From: Megaleporinus macrocephalus
Taxonomy: Eukaryota > Chordata > Actinopteri > Characiformes > Anostomidae
Length of the DNA stretch: 64,000 bases
Assembly: GCA_021613375.1 (NCBI GenBank)
Contig: CM038720.1
Coordinates: 5,294,462-5,358,461 of the forward strand
Direction: 5' to 3'
This document shows positions 1 to 11,099 of this stretch, piece by piece. Each line of letters opens with the position of its first letter. The stretch's first letter is position 1. The translations under genes and the position numbers were made by a program. The notes beneath the pieces are model-generated. The model made no database searches. It was not told where the DNA came from and worked only from the letters and a program-made list of their open reading frames with translations.

Positions 1-106
1 GGGAGGATTCGTACTATGGTATAAAGAGAGGAATCAAAAAGCCAAATCTTCTAGTTCAGCATCACTGACAGCACACTTCAAGCAGCTAGATGTGGTCTTG
101 CTTTAG

Positions 107-1129
107 ATGGAACACACAGGCTTCAGGCAAAACATCTCATTTCAATACTGCTTTCCTGACAACAACTCATCTTGTAGGAAGGAGGTCCAAACAGGCCCAA
201 GGAATGTGTTGTTGTACATCTTTCTCTCCTGCGTGTCTGCTTTTACTGTGTTTCTAAACCTGCTGGTGATCATCTCCATCTCTCATTTTAAGCAGCTCCG
301 CACTCCAACCAACCTGCTCGTCCTCTTTCTGGCTGTGGCGGATCTACTCGTGGGACTAGTTGTAATGCCTGTGAATATAATGCAAATGATGGACTCCTGT
401 TGGTATCTTGGTAAAATGGCGTGCTCTGTTTTTCCTCTGATTAACTTTGCCTTAGGGACATGGTCTCTCTGTAGCCTGGTTTTCATTGCAGTTGATCGGT
501 ACATTGCAGTCTGTGATCCTCTGCTTTATTCCACTAGAATCACTGTTTGTAGAACCCTTTTGTTCATAATTCTCGGCTGGACTCTCTGTCTATCCTATGT
601 CATTCTATATATGTTCTTTAATGACCATCTCCTTCCGTCTCAGATCTCCAGCAGATGCTATGGAGAGTGCGTAGTGTTGATAAAACATTCCTGGCTGATC
701 ATTGACCTGATAGTTTTGTTTTTAACCCCTTGCTCTGTTATTATGGTTCTGTATTCAGTTATTTTTAGCGTGGCGAGACGTCAAGCTAAAGCTGTTCGAG
801 CTGTCATGAAAGGTGCCTCCAGGAGACATGGAGGCAAAGCTGCAAGCTCCTCTGAAACCAAAGCAACAAAAACGCTGGGGATTGTAATATTCATTTATCT
901 CACTTGCTGGATACCTTTTTATTTAAGTTCTCTGTCAGTTGAAAGTTTAACTTCTTCATCAATGGTATGGACTGTGTTTGGCTGGCTAATATACATGAAC
1001 TCCTCTGTGAATCCACTGATATATGCCATTTTCTATCCATGGTTCAGAACTTCAGCCAAGTATATTGTAACCTGTCGAATATTTGAATCCTCATCTTCAA
1101 GGTTGAATTTGTTTCCAGAGCGATTTTAA
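107..1129 (+). CDS. taar: Trace amine-associated receptor, class III type, intact (340 aa)
   Basis: Single-exon class A GPCR expected to act at the plasma membrane of olfactory neurons as an amine receptor. The seven membrane segments are intact. Visible landmarks are N51 (1.50), D79 (2.50), C106 (3.25), DRY at 130-132, P208 (5.50), CWIPF at 267-271, and a TM7 run matching the TAAR fingerprint NSxxNPxxYxxxYxWF from residue 298. Residue 113 (3.32), the amine-binding Asp of classical TAARs, is Asn here, whereas D200 (5.42) is present. That is the known pattern of non-classical fish TAARs. The N-terminus has the paired cysteines of the family (YCFP, SSCRKE) and N-glycosylation sites. The ATG at 107 is used because MEHTGFRQN aligns with the starts of the paralogues. 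This is the only receptor here on the plus strand. Family membership is certain; the subfamily number is not assignable from this window. Confidence 0.95.
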   Translation: MEHTGFRQNISFQYCFPDNNSSCRKEVQTGPRNVLLYIFLSCVSAFTVFLNLLVIISISHFKQLRTPTNLLVLFLAVADLLVGLVVMPVNIMQMMDSCWYLGKMACSVFPLINFALGTWSLCSLVFIAVDRYIAVCDPLLYSTRITVCRTLLFIILGWTLCLSYVILYMFFNDHLLPSQISSRCYGECVVLIKHSWLIIDLIVLFLTPCSVIMVLYSVIFSVARRQAKAVRAVMKGASRRHGGKAASSSETKATKTLGIVIFIYLTCWIPFYLSSLSVESLTSSSMVWTVFGWLIYMNSSVNPLIYAIFYPWFRTSAKYIVTCRIFESSSSRLNLFPERF

Positions 1130-2125
1130 CTGCCACCTAACTAAAGCAGAGATCGCTTCACATCTTATCTACAATGTTTCATCATTAGTGCTGAATTCAT
1201 TCTAAATGCTTCCCAAAGCTCCCTGAGTGCCAGCATCCTGGGAAAGTTAATATTGTCTTCTGCTCCGGTTGACAGGATCTCAATATGCTAGTATGATCCG
1301 GGAAGAAAAAGGTCCCAGTGAGCTAATATGTTAAGTTATAATTTAACTGGGCTACTGTGCAAGACTTGAATTAGCAGAAAGCTTAGTTAGACTTTAGTTA
1401 GCAGTTATATTAATTCACACCTTATCGTACAATCATTACCCTTTATTACCCTACTTGCAAATGCAGCTACAAACGAATGCTGTAATGATTATTTGATAAA
1501 TTGTAATTAAGTACCACTTAAATACAAGGTTTTGTTAATTGTCTCTCCAAAATCCAGAATATAGATTAGTTAGATTATTTTAATAACTACTATCATTTTT
1601 ATGCTGTAACCAAATGAAAACATTGTCAAATCTGCTACTCATAATTCTGGGCATTTGTTTATCCTTAACAAACATTCAGATTTGGGATTTGATGAAGGAA
1701 AAAACATTTCCACTTAATAAAATTATAAATTAACATTATAACCAGGTCACATACAATTTGTCTGGTAAGTGATCTGGTCATAATCCTAGACCACAGCAGT
1801 GCAAAGCAATAACATTATATGATATATGATTAAGTATATGATAACATAAGCAAAATTAAGGTTAATAATGAATGCATTATTTCATATATATATATTTACC
1901 CATGATTCCTACTGCCCCTAACGTGATGTTTCAGTTAGGAAGGGCAGAAAATCAAAGCCTATGAATCAAAATATTAGCCAGTTATGAAGCAAATTCCACC
2001 CCAGCTATGGCAATAAAATGCTGTTTACATGTTTAGTGCTGTGGAACATCATTTGTGCAACTACAGTTAACAACAAATAAATAGAAAACATGCATTGATA
2101 TCTGTGCTTCTGTTTATTTTTAGAT
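1130..2125. other. AT-rich 3' flank, no gene seen
   Basis: Low-complexity AT-rich DNA downstream of the first receptor. AATAAA-like hexamers occur near 1716 and 2011 and could serve as poly(A) signals. No coding potential or recognisable repeat family was seen. Confidence 0.5.
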
Positions 2126-2400
2126 TATTATACCACTGAAACTACTTCTAATAGTGGGGTACAAATGTACACACTACAAATCTAATGACAGAGTATAATT
2201 TTAACATACTGTACTACTATACTTCTACACTCCTAAAGGCAACTCTATTAGTGAGGGACTATTTTTTACACATTATATTATTGAAATTACTTTTAATAGT
2301 TGGGTACAAATTTACATACCACACTGCTGAAAGCAATTCTAATGATGGAAAAATATACATGCTATACTACTGAGAGCACTTCTAATATTGAGTACATTTG
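2126..2400. repeat. Diverged minisatellite-like tandem repeat
   Basis: About five imperfect copies of a unit around 45-65 bp follow each other. Each has a core resembling 'actgaaa.caattctaatagt' followed by 'gtacaaatntacatac'. Copies begin near 2126, 2205, 2270, 2320 and 2365. The open frame across it is an accident of the repeat. Confidence 0.5.
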
Positions 2401-2619
2401 ACTATCTGGTCTGTGGATGGCAGACAGGCTCCCACTTCCTCTGCATAATAATACCATTAAATTCAGAATTCTGGCCTCTGAAAGCAGCTGGAGCTCAGAG
2501 GCCCTCATATTGCCCTCCAGCAACTTCTATGTGAGGATCACAAGGATGAGCTGACCCTTTTGAAACCCTCTTCCTCATAATCTCATTAAAGTGGCGCTCA
2601 GGCTAAATAATTGGCTGTG

Positions 2620-4250
2620 ATTAGTGCCAAAAATGCATACACTAGTGTATCCTGCAGAGTTGCCCAGAGCCTCAGGGAAAAGTCAGGGTCCATCCCAGTG
2701 TGGGAGGCCTGTGATGGACCTGGGTTTTTCTCATGAGACCTCAGGGGTGTTCCTCAATATGGCCATCATGTGTGGAGTCCTGCATGCGGACCACCTGCAG
2801 GCATTTGTGGACTCTAGAGCAGCAGGCAATTTCATTGACGTGACCCTAGACACTTAAAATGCCTCTAAAGACTATAGAACCACAGCTATCCATCTCTGCC
2901 ATTGATGGCAGGCTTGGGGCTGCACACAGTGCAAATTACTCTGCTTCTAATGCAGGCCCCTTTACTAGGATACTCATGGTTGCAACGTCGCAACCCATGC
3001 ACTTACTGGATTGCGTGCTTAGTGTCAAGGTGGGAATCTCAGTGTCATCCCTCTTGTTTTGGCAAGCTCAGAACTACACTTGGGTCTTCTTTGCCTCAAG
3101 TTGAAAACCCAGATATTATTTGAAACCCTTTAATTATTTAGAGAAGGTTTACTTTACTTTTTTTAGCCCAACTCCCTTGCCCACAGAGGTTCTATGACTA
3201 TGCTATCAACTTGCTCCCTGGCATCTTCGTCTGGCTCTTAACAAAGAGCCAAGTAGGAGTATATTCAAGATGTGCAAGCCCAAGCATTTTTATGACATTT
3301 CACCTCACCAGCAGGGGCCTTCATCCAAGCATAGACTACTGGGGTCTCAGTAAAATCACAGTCAAGGACCACTACCCCCTGCCCCTCATGTCTGAGGCCT
3401 TCTGTGTTGACTGAGCTGGATTTGCGCAGTGCCTATAACCTCATCTGGGTCTGACAAGGGCACAAATAAAGGATGTATTTCATCACACCATCAGGCCACT
3501 ACAAATACTTAGTGATGCTGTTCAGTCTCATGAATTCCCCAGCCATCTTCCAACATTTTATTCATGAGGTCTTGTGGGAGGCACTGCACCACTACATGTT
3601 TGCTTACCTACAGTCATATAGTATGCAAACATGAAGGTCATGCCAGATGTGTTCTCCAGCTTCATCTGGAGAATCATCTGTACATTAAACTGGGGAAGTC
3701 TCTTTTTCATATGCAGTCTGTTGCTGTCCTTGGCTTTTTTCTTTTAAAGGGCAGCTAGATCTGGGCAAGGTCAAGGCCATTTTGGATTTGGACTACTCCA
3801 ATGCTTCCAACTCTTTTCTCACATTTTGTATGGAGTCTTAGTACAGTGGGCTCACTTTTCTGGCCCTCACAAGTAAGTATTGTGGGGCGGTAGCCCAAAA
3901 ACCCTTGGAGAAACTCCAGCATCGCCTGACCTTAGCATCAGTCCTCCAACTACCTGACCCCAAGTTCCTGTTTCATTGTGTGGACGTCTTGTATGTTATG
4001 AGGCTGTACTTTCCTAACAGTCTGCCCCTGATAACAAGCTCTGCCCATGTGCTTTCTATTCCCACTGCTTAACCCCTGCAGAACGGGGGAGCGAAGCTGG
4101 AATTGGCTGGCGGGGGTCGAACATCAGTTCCTGGCCTGGCTGGACCACAAAAACTTATATACCTATATTCAGCGAACTAAGCGTCTGAACCCCCACCGAG
4201 CCAATTTTGCCCTGTTTTTCAACCACTTTGATTTTACATTGTAATATCCA
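2620..4250 (+). mobile_element. Degenerate Ty3/Gypsy pol fragment (protease, RT, RNase H)
   Basis: Frames broken by stops and frameshifts spell out a Gypsy pol in normal order. At 2624-2857 there is an aspartic-protease-like segment (AFVDSRAAGNFIDVTL; the catalytic DSG triad reads DSR). At 3330-3414 there is an RT segment (SIDYWGLSKITVKDHYPLPL), followed to about 3600 by corrupted palm sequence. At 4100-4244 there is an RNase H/connection segment (LDHKNLYTYIQRTKRLNP). No LTR was found on either side. It is related to, but much older than, the Gypsy copies at 51.8-57.2 kb and 60.5-62.0 kb. It is non-functional. Confidence 0.8.
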
Positions 4251-5267
4251 GACAGTGGGACTCTCCCTCCTTTAACAACCACACAGAGCTCATAGTAAGT
4301 AGGGCACAAGTTGTACTGGAGTCCACCATTCAAGCAGCACTCCTGCAGGAGCCTGATGCAGGAGGAGGTCCCCTGGGTTCCCCACCTCAGTTTGGACCCA
4401 GGCCTTCAAAGGGGGCTTGCCTTGCCCTTAACTGGAATCCCATGAGTGACTTAAACCCAAACTAATTTATTATGCCTTAGTATAGACTCACTTCAGAAAA
4501 ATGACCATTACAAATTGAACATATGTAGGCTATTAAGCAGGCAATGGAAATTAACACTTCATTTATGGCAAATGCTGCATGTACGTACTTATAAATGCAC
4601 TGATTGTTGATTTATTTATTTTCAAAAGCAAAATAATTATTACAAATATTCTATTTATGAATAAATTATTAATCTACTGTACCCCTAAATGGCTACAGAG
4701 AATGGGTTGGAAAGATTGTTAGTTATTGTTTTCCCTGATCCCAACACACCTGATTAGACTAAACACCACTTTAACACACCATTACTGAGCTGGCATGAGT
4801 CTAAATGATTTTTAACTTAAAACTTTCAAACGTTTTCTTTAGACAGGTAAGAAAACTGTTGTTAATGTTAAAGTTAAGGCGAAGGGCAATGTGTTTCTTG
4901 AAATAGGGGGGGGGGCGCGCCACAACTTTCTGGTGATATGTTGTCCCCTGTTATTCAGAATAGGACTTTAACAGCGTCTAGTTGCAAGTAAAGAAACCAC
5001 TAACATGCTACTGTACAGGCACATTTTGTGCACAAACACTGTGAATGTATCCTCAAAGGGTAAAATAATGGATTCCAATTGTGTATCTTAAATGAGTTTT
5101 AAGAATGCACAATAGTCAGGTGAAGTCATGGGAAGAGGCATATTTAAACATACTGCTTATGATTCTGGTGTTTACATTTTAGGGGAAAATGTTTTGTGCA
5201 GCAATGGCATCACAGATGTACTGTATATACATGACAATGCTCTAGTCACTCTGGGGCCAGTGTGAAA
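4251..5267. other. Intergenic spacer, 3' flank of receptor 2
   Basis: Positions 4251-4440 look like a tail of the Gypsy fragment (GC-richer than its surroundings). The rest is AT-rich with a G10 run followed by a cgcgcc at about 4907-4920. No gene is visible. Confidence 0.4.
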
Positions 5268-6290
5268 TTAAACCTGCTCAGGAAACAAATGAAACCTTGA
5301 TGATGAGGGCTGAAATATTCTACAAGTTACAATATATTTAGCTGATGTTCTGAACCATGAATAGAAAATGGCATATATCAGTGGATTGACAGAGGAGTTA
5401 ATAAGTAGTAGCCAGCTAAACACGTTCCACACTACTGACACAGACGTGAAAGATTCAACTGATAGAGAACTTAAATAAAAGGGTATCCAGCACGTGAGAT
5501 AAACAAAAATGACAGTTCCTAATTTTTTTGCTGCTTTGGTTCTGGACGAGTTTGAAGCTTTAACTCCATGTACATGCGAGGCACCATTCTTCACAGCTCG
5601 GACAGCTTTCGCTTGACGCCTTGCCACCTTAAAAATGATTGAATACAAGACCAGTATAATAGAACAAGGTGTCATAAATGAAAAGACCAGGTCAATGATT
5701 ATCCAGGAGTTTTTCATAACAATGATACACTCTCCATAACATCTAGTGGAGATCTGGGACTGAAGGAGATTGTCATTAAAGTATAAGACCAAGGTGACAT
5801 AAAACAGACATATAGACCAGCCCAGTATGATTAACAGTGAGGTTTTACAAACTGTGACTCTAGTGGAGTAAAGCAGAGGGTCACAGACAGCAATGAACTG
5901 ATCGACTGCAATAAAAATTAGGCTACAGAGAGACGCTGATATTGAGACAAAACTAATTAGTGGAAAAAAAATGCATCCCATTTTGCCAAAATACCAACAG
6001 GAGTCTATTAATCCAATCGCATTCACTGGCATAACAACCAGTCCCACGAGTAGATCTGCCACAGACAGAGAGAGGATGAGCAGGTTAGTTGGAGTGTGGA
6101 GCTGCTTGAAGTGAGAGATGGAGATAATCACCAGCAGGTTCAGAATCACAGTGCACGCAGATACACATGAGAAAAAAATGAACAAAAATATATAAGCAGG
6201 ACCCGTTTGGACCTCCTTCCTGCAAGATGAGTTGATGTAAGGAAAGCAGTACTGAATTGTGGAGTTTAGTCTGTAGTGTGTGTCATCCAT
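5268..6290 (-). CDS. taar: Trace amine-associated receptor with DQF in place of DRY (340 aa)
   Basis: Intronless class III-type TAAR, full length and uninterrupted. Position 3.32 is Ser113, D200 (5.42) is present, and the TM7 fingerprint NSSVNPLIYAIFYSWF is exact. The TM3 'DRY' motif reads D130-Q131-F132, so the arginine that forms the ionic lock and contacts G protein is lost. The same change is found in the paralogues at 32115 and 38370, so it is a lineage trait rather than damage. An in-frame ATG lies 72 bp upstream (6362). I prefer 6290 because MDDTHYRLN matches MDDTDYIEN in the two closest paralogues, while the upstream extension has no signal peptide and no counterpart there. G-protein coupling is therefore uncertain; the fold call is firm. 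Confidence 0.92.
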   Translation of the reverse strand: MDDTHYRLNSTIQYCFPYINSSCRKEVQTGPAYIFLFIFFSCVSACTVILNLLVIISISHFKQLHTPTNLLILSLSVADLLVGLVVMPVNAIGLIDSCWYFGKMGCIFFPLISFVSISASLCSLIFIAVDQFIAVCDPLLYSTRVTVCKTSLLIILGWSICLFYVTLVLYFNDNLLQSQISTRCYGECIIVMKNSWIIIDLVFSFMTPCSIILVLYSIIFKVARRQAKAVRAVKNGASHVHGVKASNSSRTKAAKKLGTVIFVYLTCWIPFYLSSLSVESFTSVSVVWNVFSWLLLINSSVNPLIYAIFYSWFRTSAKYIVTCRIFQPSSSRFHLFPEQV

Positions 6291-6529
6291 CTGAAGTAGA
6301 TGCAAGCCAGCTAGAAATGATTCATGAGGTTTCCCTCTGTGGCTCTTTATATCCAAGCACAAATCCTCCCACCAGCAAATGATTGGCTAGTTTATCCTTA
6401 TCATCACCAACCTCTTGGAAAATTAGAATTACATCATTACTGACACTGCTGGCTAGCTAAGAAGAGACCATGATGGTGTCTAGTGATGGCTTACATGTTC
6501 CATGTGAGATTTAAACATAAAACAAAAAC

Positions 6530-6720
6530 AGCTGAGGTTTATTTATGTATGTAGTGCCTTAAAACATGCCATAAAGCGGCTTTACAGAAAATCTGGGTCC
6601 AACCGCCCAATGAGCAAGCCAAGGAAAACCTCCCTCTGACTGTAATGATTCAATACTCTCAGGCAGATTAATTAGATCCATGCACAGGGCGTGTATTATC
6701 AACAACACAGGAAACAATGT
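6530..6720. repeat. Teleost interspersed repeat fragment
   Basis: Contains the phrase pattern 'aaagcggctttacagaaa ... caatgagcaagccaaggaaaacctccct'. I recognise it as a widespread fish repeat; a reverse-oriented relative occurs near 14200 and 17310. The class is not assigned. Confidence 0.45.
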
Positions 6721-6929
6721 AAATGAGGAGTGTTGTAACTTTGTTTTTTTGCCCTCAGAAAGAAGAGGGAGCTGGTCTTCAGAGTTTGATCTTTATTTTC
6801 AGGGTACAGACATTCTCAGAACTCTCTACCCTGGTCTGGTCTGAACATGGTCTGACACTGGGCTGAACATGGTTTAACTTTAAACTAGCAAACATATTGT
6901 ATTTAAGTCCAGGCTGTCAATAGGTCAAC

Positions 6930-7830
6930 CAGCCTCAACCCATCAGGCAAGATTGGTATCTCCAAGGCTTAGGGCTAGGGCAGAATCTGCTAAGCCAAAA
7001 CTCTAAATGACGGGTGTCGCTAAACAATCTTGTAAACCCTGTGGGATTCAGTGTGTAATCAGTGTCGATATAGTATCTATAGGTTGTAAAAAAATATTTA
7101 ACAGGAAATTCCAAGGAGAAGGTCCAACCCGGGTGCTGCTGGTGAAGAGTCTCCATCTGGACAATGGGTAACAAAATCACCTAAATCACCAGGGTAGAGA
7201 TCTTGTAAGAACTTTCATCACAGAGGTCGGCCCTTTGTGTAGCCCCGAAGAGAGACAGGAGAGGGTCCCTGTGTTGGTTAGTTTTCCACTCCCGATAGGG
7301 TATTGTAAGCACACAATAAAGAGTCAATAAAATTAGTTCAAATGTCAGAGAGGCCGGCTGCACTGGGGGAAAAGCTGTGAGCACCAGGAAGCTGTCCGAA
7401 AGCTGCCACCAAGCTCTCCCACCGAGCACAGTGGGAGAGTTCACACAAGTGGAGCAGCTCCTTTGGCTGGTTCTGGGAGTCCAGAAACATCCATGCTTCC
7501 AGGAGGGTAAAAGGGGCCCGCTGGGGGAACAAGGTAAGTAGCTGAGTTGGAGAGAGAGACCCAGCAGGGAGCTGGCTAGAAACTGGAAGACGACAACCGG
7601 TAAGCAGATGTGAATGTGACGGGGTTACAGGTAACAATAACGCGGACCGACTGCAGTGTGAGGGGAGTATATGGAGACAGTGCTAATGAGCTACTGCCGT
7701 GTGCTGTGATGGGCGACAGGTGTGTATAATTAAGGCTGCGTGTGCAGAGGGTGAGTGTGTCCTAGTATTCTGATGACTGCGACCTCTTGGGGCGCTGAGA
7801 GGAAGTGCTTACACTGATTCAAGGATTTAT
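6930..7830. repeat. Unclassified GC-rich insertion, LTR-like in character
   Basis: A GC-rich island in AT-rich surroundings with several unrelated short open frames and no conserved protein. The 7600-7800 part ('gggttacaggtaacaa', 'gacctcttggggcgctgagag') resembles LTR/leader DNA of fish retroelements. No matching second LTR was found in the window, so this is only a suggestion. Confidence 0.3.
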
Positions 7831-8299
7831 TCACACAACAAAACCTGTGGCAGCAATGCATAACCTCATTCCCACATGGGTCAGGAGCTTCAAATACAGC
7901 TCTTTGGATTTTGGTGCCTGACTGGTTTGTTGTAGTACTTTAGAAACTGTCTACTGAGATTTTGTTACACAACACTTTTGTAGAGTTTAAACAAAAGGTG
8001 GAGTTCAGAAGAGAATAAACCTACTCTCAAGTTTGAGGAACAGATCAGACACCCACAGGAAAAACAACACTGAGCATGGTTTATTATTAGGACAATCCAA
8101 AAGAGAGGTCAAAGAAACAGTCCTGGTAAAAAAAAAAAAAAACTTGTAAGCACGAACAACAAATGCATGGGGTTTCCTAAAGGCAGGATAAAAGACAGAG
8201 GTCAAAACCAGAATGTCTAGATCATCAAAGTACAAAGCAAACCAAAAGTCAGAAATGCAATCAATGTTGCTACAAGTTGCATACCTGGCAACCGCAATC

Positions 8300-9740
8300 A
8301 AGGATTATTATTGCTGGATGTACAAGCCGGCCTGATAGCAGATGCTACAGCTCTTATGACTCACCAGGCATTTGGCTGAGTCTTGGACCCCGGAGGACGT
8401 CGTCAAGCAGATTGCAATGGAGTGATTCTTATGGATCTGGCCTGCGGAAACCCAGAAGGCAGTCGTCATGCAGGAGTCAAAGAACCCTTGGGCCATAAAG
8501 AAGTCCACTGAATCGGCAGAGCACATGCTAGGCTTGGTGTGGGCGGACAAACCAGATCCAGCCCCCCCAGTACGAGGCAATAGGTTTCCTCCACAGTGGG
8601 CCCTGGTAAAGAAGGAGGAAGCAAAACATACCCTCCCACCGTACAAAGTCCCCACAAGGAACCCATGCCAACAGAGCCAGACCCAGAGCCCCCTTCCTGG
8701 CCCGCTAAGGCCTGACTCGCTGGCTGTGGAGTACATAAAAGCTGCCTGCTTTGAGTCGATGGTTGCGTGGTGTATGCCTCTATGAACTCAGACAAAACCA
8801 TCACCCTATTCCACCCAGCTGAGCTCCCCTGGCTCAGCCCTCTGGTGAAACATTGCCCATCTCCTGCGTGCACGGCTAAAACATTTTCCCACGGGTACGG
8901 ATAGGAGAAGAGGAACGCCAATGGCCCCTCACCATGGGCTTTGTCCTCGACCTCCCCATGCACCTGCTAGTGGGGCGGGACTTCCCCGGGTTCAGCGAGG
9001 ACCAGCTGGGTCACTGGGTTCCACTACAATGGTGCCAACCCAACTATGGAAACCATCCGAAAACAGGATTGGCTCTGTTGGCTCCGCAAAAACAGGGACA
9101 GCGAGGAAGCCAGCGGTGAAGGTGAGATACCGGCTGCCAGTAATCCTCTCTCTACTTTCCTCTCCCCTAGAAGGCGGCTTCACAAGGGAGCAGAGAGAGG
9201 ATAACCGGTTGAGGTAAGCCCGGGAGAACTTAGCGGTGCTAAGCCGGGGTATTGTGTCCTGGTCTTGGTCCTCATGACCACCTGCAAGTTTCTGGCCACC
9301 TTGCAGGGTCCCTACACTGTCAGGGAAAAAGGTGAGCCCCATGAATGACCCCGACCATACTTATGTCATCCTACATGACATCCGCCATTCAGCTATAGAG
9401 GAGGAGGAGCGTATGTTAGCTGCCAGTGTTATCGAGCTGTCATGGAGGTTCTGCAATGACGTCAGTAAACTGAATAAAGTCTCACAGTTTGACTCTCCCC
9501 CTCTTCCCCAGGTTGTCAAACTGATTGACTTTGTAGGTAAGGCCTGCTTCGCTTCCACCTTGGACCTCACCAAGGGGTACTGGCAAGTGTCCCTGATGCT
9601 GGAGGCCCATCCTAAGACAGCTTTTTCCACCCCTGCAGGCCACTGGCATTACCAGGTTCTCCTGCTCGGCCTTTATGGAGCCCCAGCCACCTTCAAATTG
9701 TTTGAGCTTATAGATGGCTTTAAGTGTTGTGTGTGTGTAA
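8300..9740 (+). mobile_element. Gmr1-like Ty3/Gypsy fragment with SCAN-like gag and RT
   Basis: In broken frames, 8385-8530 encodes a SCAN-like gag helix bundle (a PEDVVKQIAME segment followed by a WPAETQKAVV segment), known from Gmr1-like Gypsy elements and the source of the vertebrate SCAN domain. At 8930-9000 there is a protease-linker-like segment (MHLLVGRDFPGF). At 9530-9690 there is reverse transcriptase (STLDLTKGYWQVSLMLEAHP ... LYGAPATF) that ends before the YxDD box. Several stops and frame changes make it dead. The downstream 9760-10130 (AATAAA near 10050) could be LTR-derived. Confidence 0.7.
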
Positions 9741-9995
9741 CCATTTCTTGATTATGGGTAAGGTTTTTTTTGGGGGGGAGGGTTGGGGGAATGGAATTTG
9801 AGTTTGTGTATTTTGCGGCAAGTCGCCAACAATCTTTGCAGCTGCGGCCACTCACCCAAGCTTGGGCAGCATCATAGAAGGGCTCTTACAAGCCTCAGTT
9901 GGGTGAGTATCTCTTCACGAGACCATGAAAGGGGCCTGGAGGCCTCAGCAACTAACGCAGCCTTACTTTGCTTTGTGGACTGTTTTTTTCTCTCT

Positions 9996-10023
9996 CCCCC
10001 CCCCCCCCCCCCCCCCCCCCCCC
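9996..10023. repeat. Homopolymer run of 28 C
   Basis: An uninterrupted C28 tract preceded by T/C-rich DNA. It is likely length-polymorphic and error-prone in sequencing. Confidence 0.9.
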
Positions 10024-10537
10024 TATTTGTCATCTCCCCAGAACTGCTAATAAACTGAGCGGCTGAGCGCTAAGACTAAGACTTCTTATCCTGTGGTTCC
10101 TCGCTCACCTCTAGCACCCCACAGGTTGAATATGGTTCCAAAGTTTTTGTGTGTAGGGAGCAAGAGGAGGAGGAGGAGGGGCATCCTGACAGCCTGGTGG
10201 ACAGAGCTGTCCCTCAGTCTGCTTGTCCTAGCCGAAAGACTCTCCCTGATGGCAGCAGGCTAAAGAAGCTGTGTTATGGGTGCGTAGGATTACCTCCAAT
10301 GCAGAGGGCTTTCTGAGTCGGGCAGGTGCTGTGTATATCTTGGAGGGAGGGGAAGGCGGTGCCAGCGATCTTCTCAGCTGCCCTCAAGATGTGCTGTCGG
10401 GTCCAATGTGTAGTTTCCCCCTGTTTGAAAATTCCATGTGTTGATAAGTCTTAGGAAACATATTCTTTGGATCTACAGGGTTAAAATTTCAAAATGAGAC
10501 AAGCATCTGGGTGGGCTGTCTGTTGCTCACTGACATG

Positions 10538-10909
10538 CTAATATAGTTCCTTTAATGCCTCTCTCCTATCGTTGTTGTTGGAGCTCGGAGGGACACAAAC
10601 AGTGTTGATTATATATAATTCTCTCAGTAGATAGAATGGTTGGCCCTTAATAACCATAAACTCCACCAAGGGTGAGCAGTGTGTGCAGATAACAGCAGCA
10701 ATAAGACACCAGGCATCATTGATGTAAACACAGAGCCGCCCGCCACAGGTCTCACCTCCTTCAATGAGAGCTCTGTTGGCTTGAGTTGAATGGGATGTTA
10801 TTGTTGAGCCATGTTTCCGTAAACACAAAAACACAACAGTCAGAGTTGATCGTAGTATGTGTATGTCATCCAACTTATTGTCCAAAGAGCATACATTGGC
10901 CAGTACCAT
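10538..10909 (-). mobile_element. LINE endonuclease fragment (L2-like)
   Basis: The minus-strand frame encodes an apurinic-type endonuclease N-terminus typical of teleost non-LTR elements: an ANVCSLDNKLDDIHILR segment, a GGRLCVYINDAWC segment, a HCSPLVEFMVIKGQPFYLLRE segment, then a VPPSSNNNDRREALKELY segment. No reverse transcriptase follows, so this is a 3'-truncated or internally deleted remnant. Sequence from about 10130 to 10450 also looks repeat-derived. L2 membership is my best guess. Confidence 0.65.
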
Positions 10910-11099
10910 GGTGGGTATGGCCGGCTTGTGTGGGCTAGCTGCTAGCCTAGCTCAAATACCGCCACATTTACCCCTCTTCTGCTTCCTCTCATGCCACTTG
11001 AGGCACTTCCACTGCTTGTGCGATGAAGGAGTGGGGGTCATTGATGGTGCCAGCCTTGTGAGCGGACCGCAGACTTGTAACTCTTCTCTTAGTTCAGAG

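Noticed and set aside
2126..2400. CRISPR-like array
   Set aside because: Units are imperfect, without constant repeats and unique spacers; this is a decayed tandem repeat in a vertebrate genome.
8308..8963. Overlapping minus-strand frames opposite the Gmr1-like gag
   Set aside because: Antisense of the plus-strand Gypsy frames; composition artefact of GC-rich DNA.
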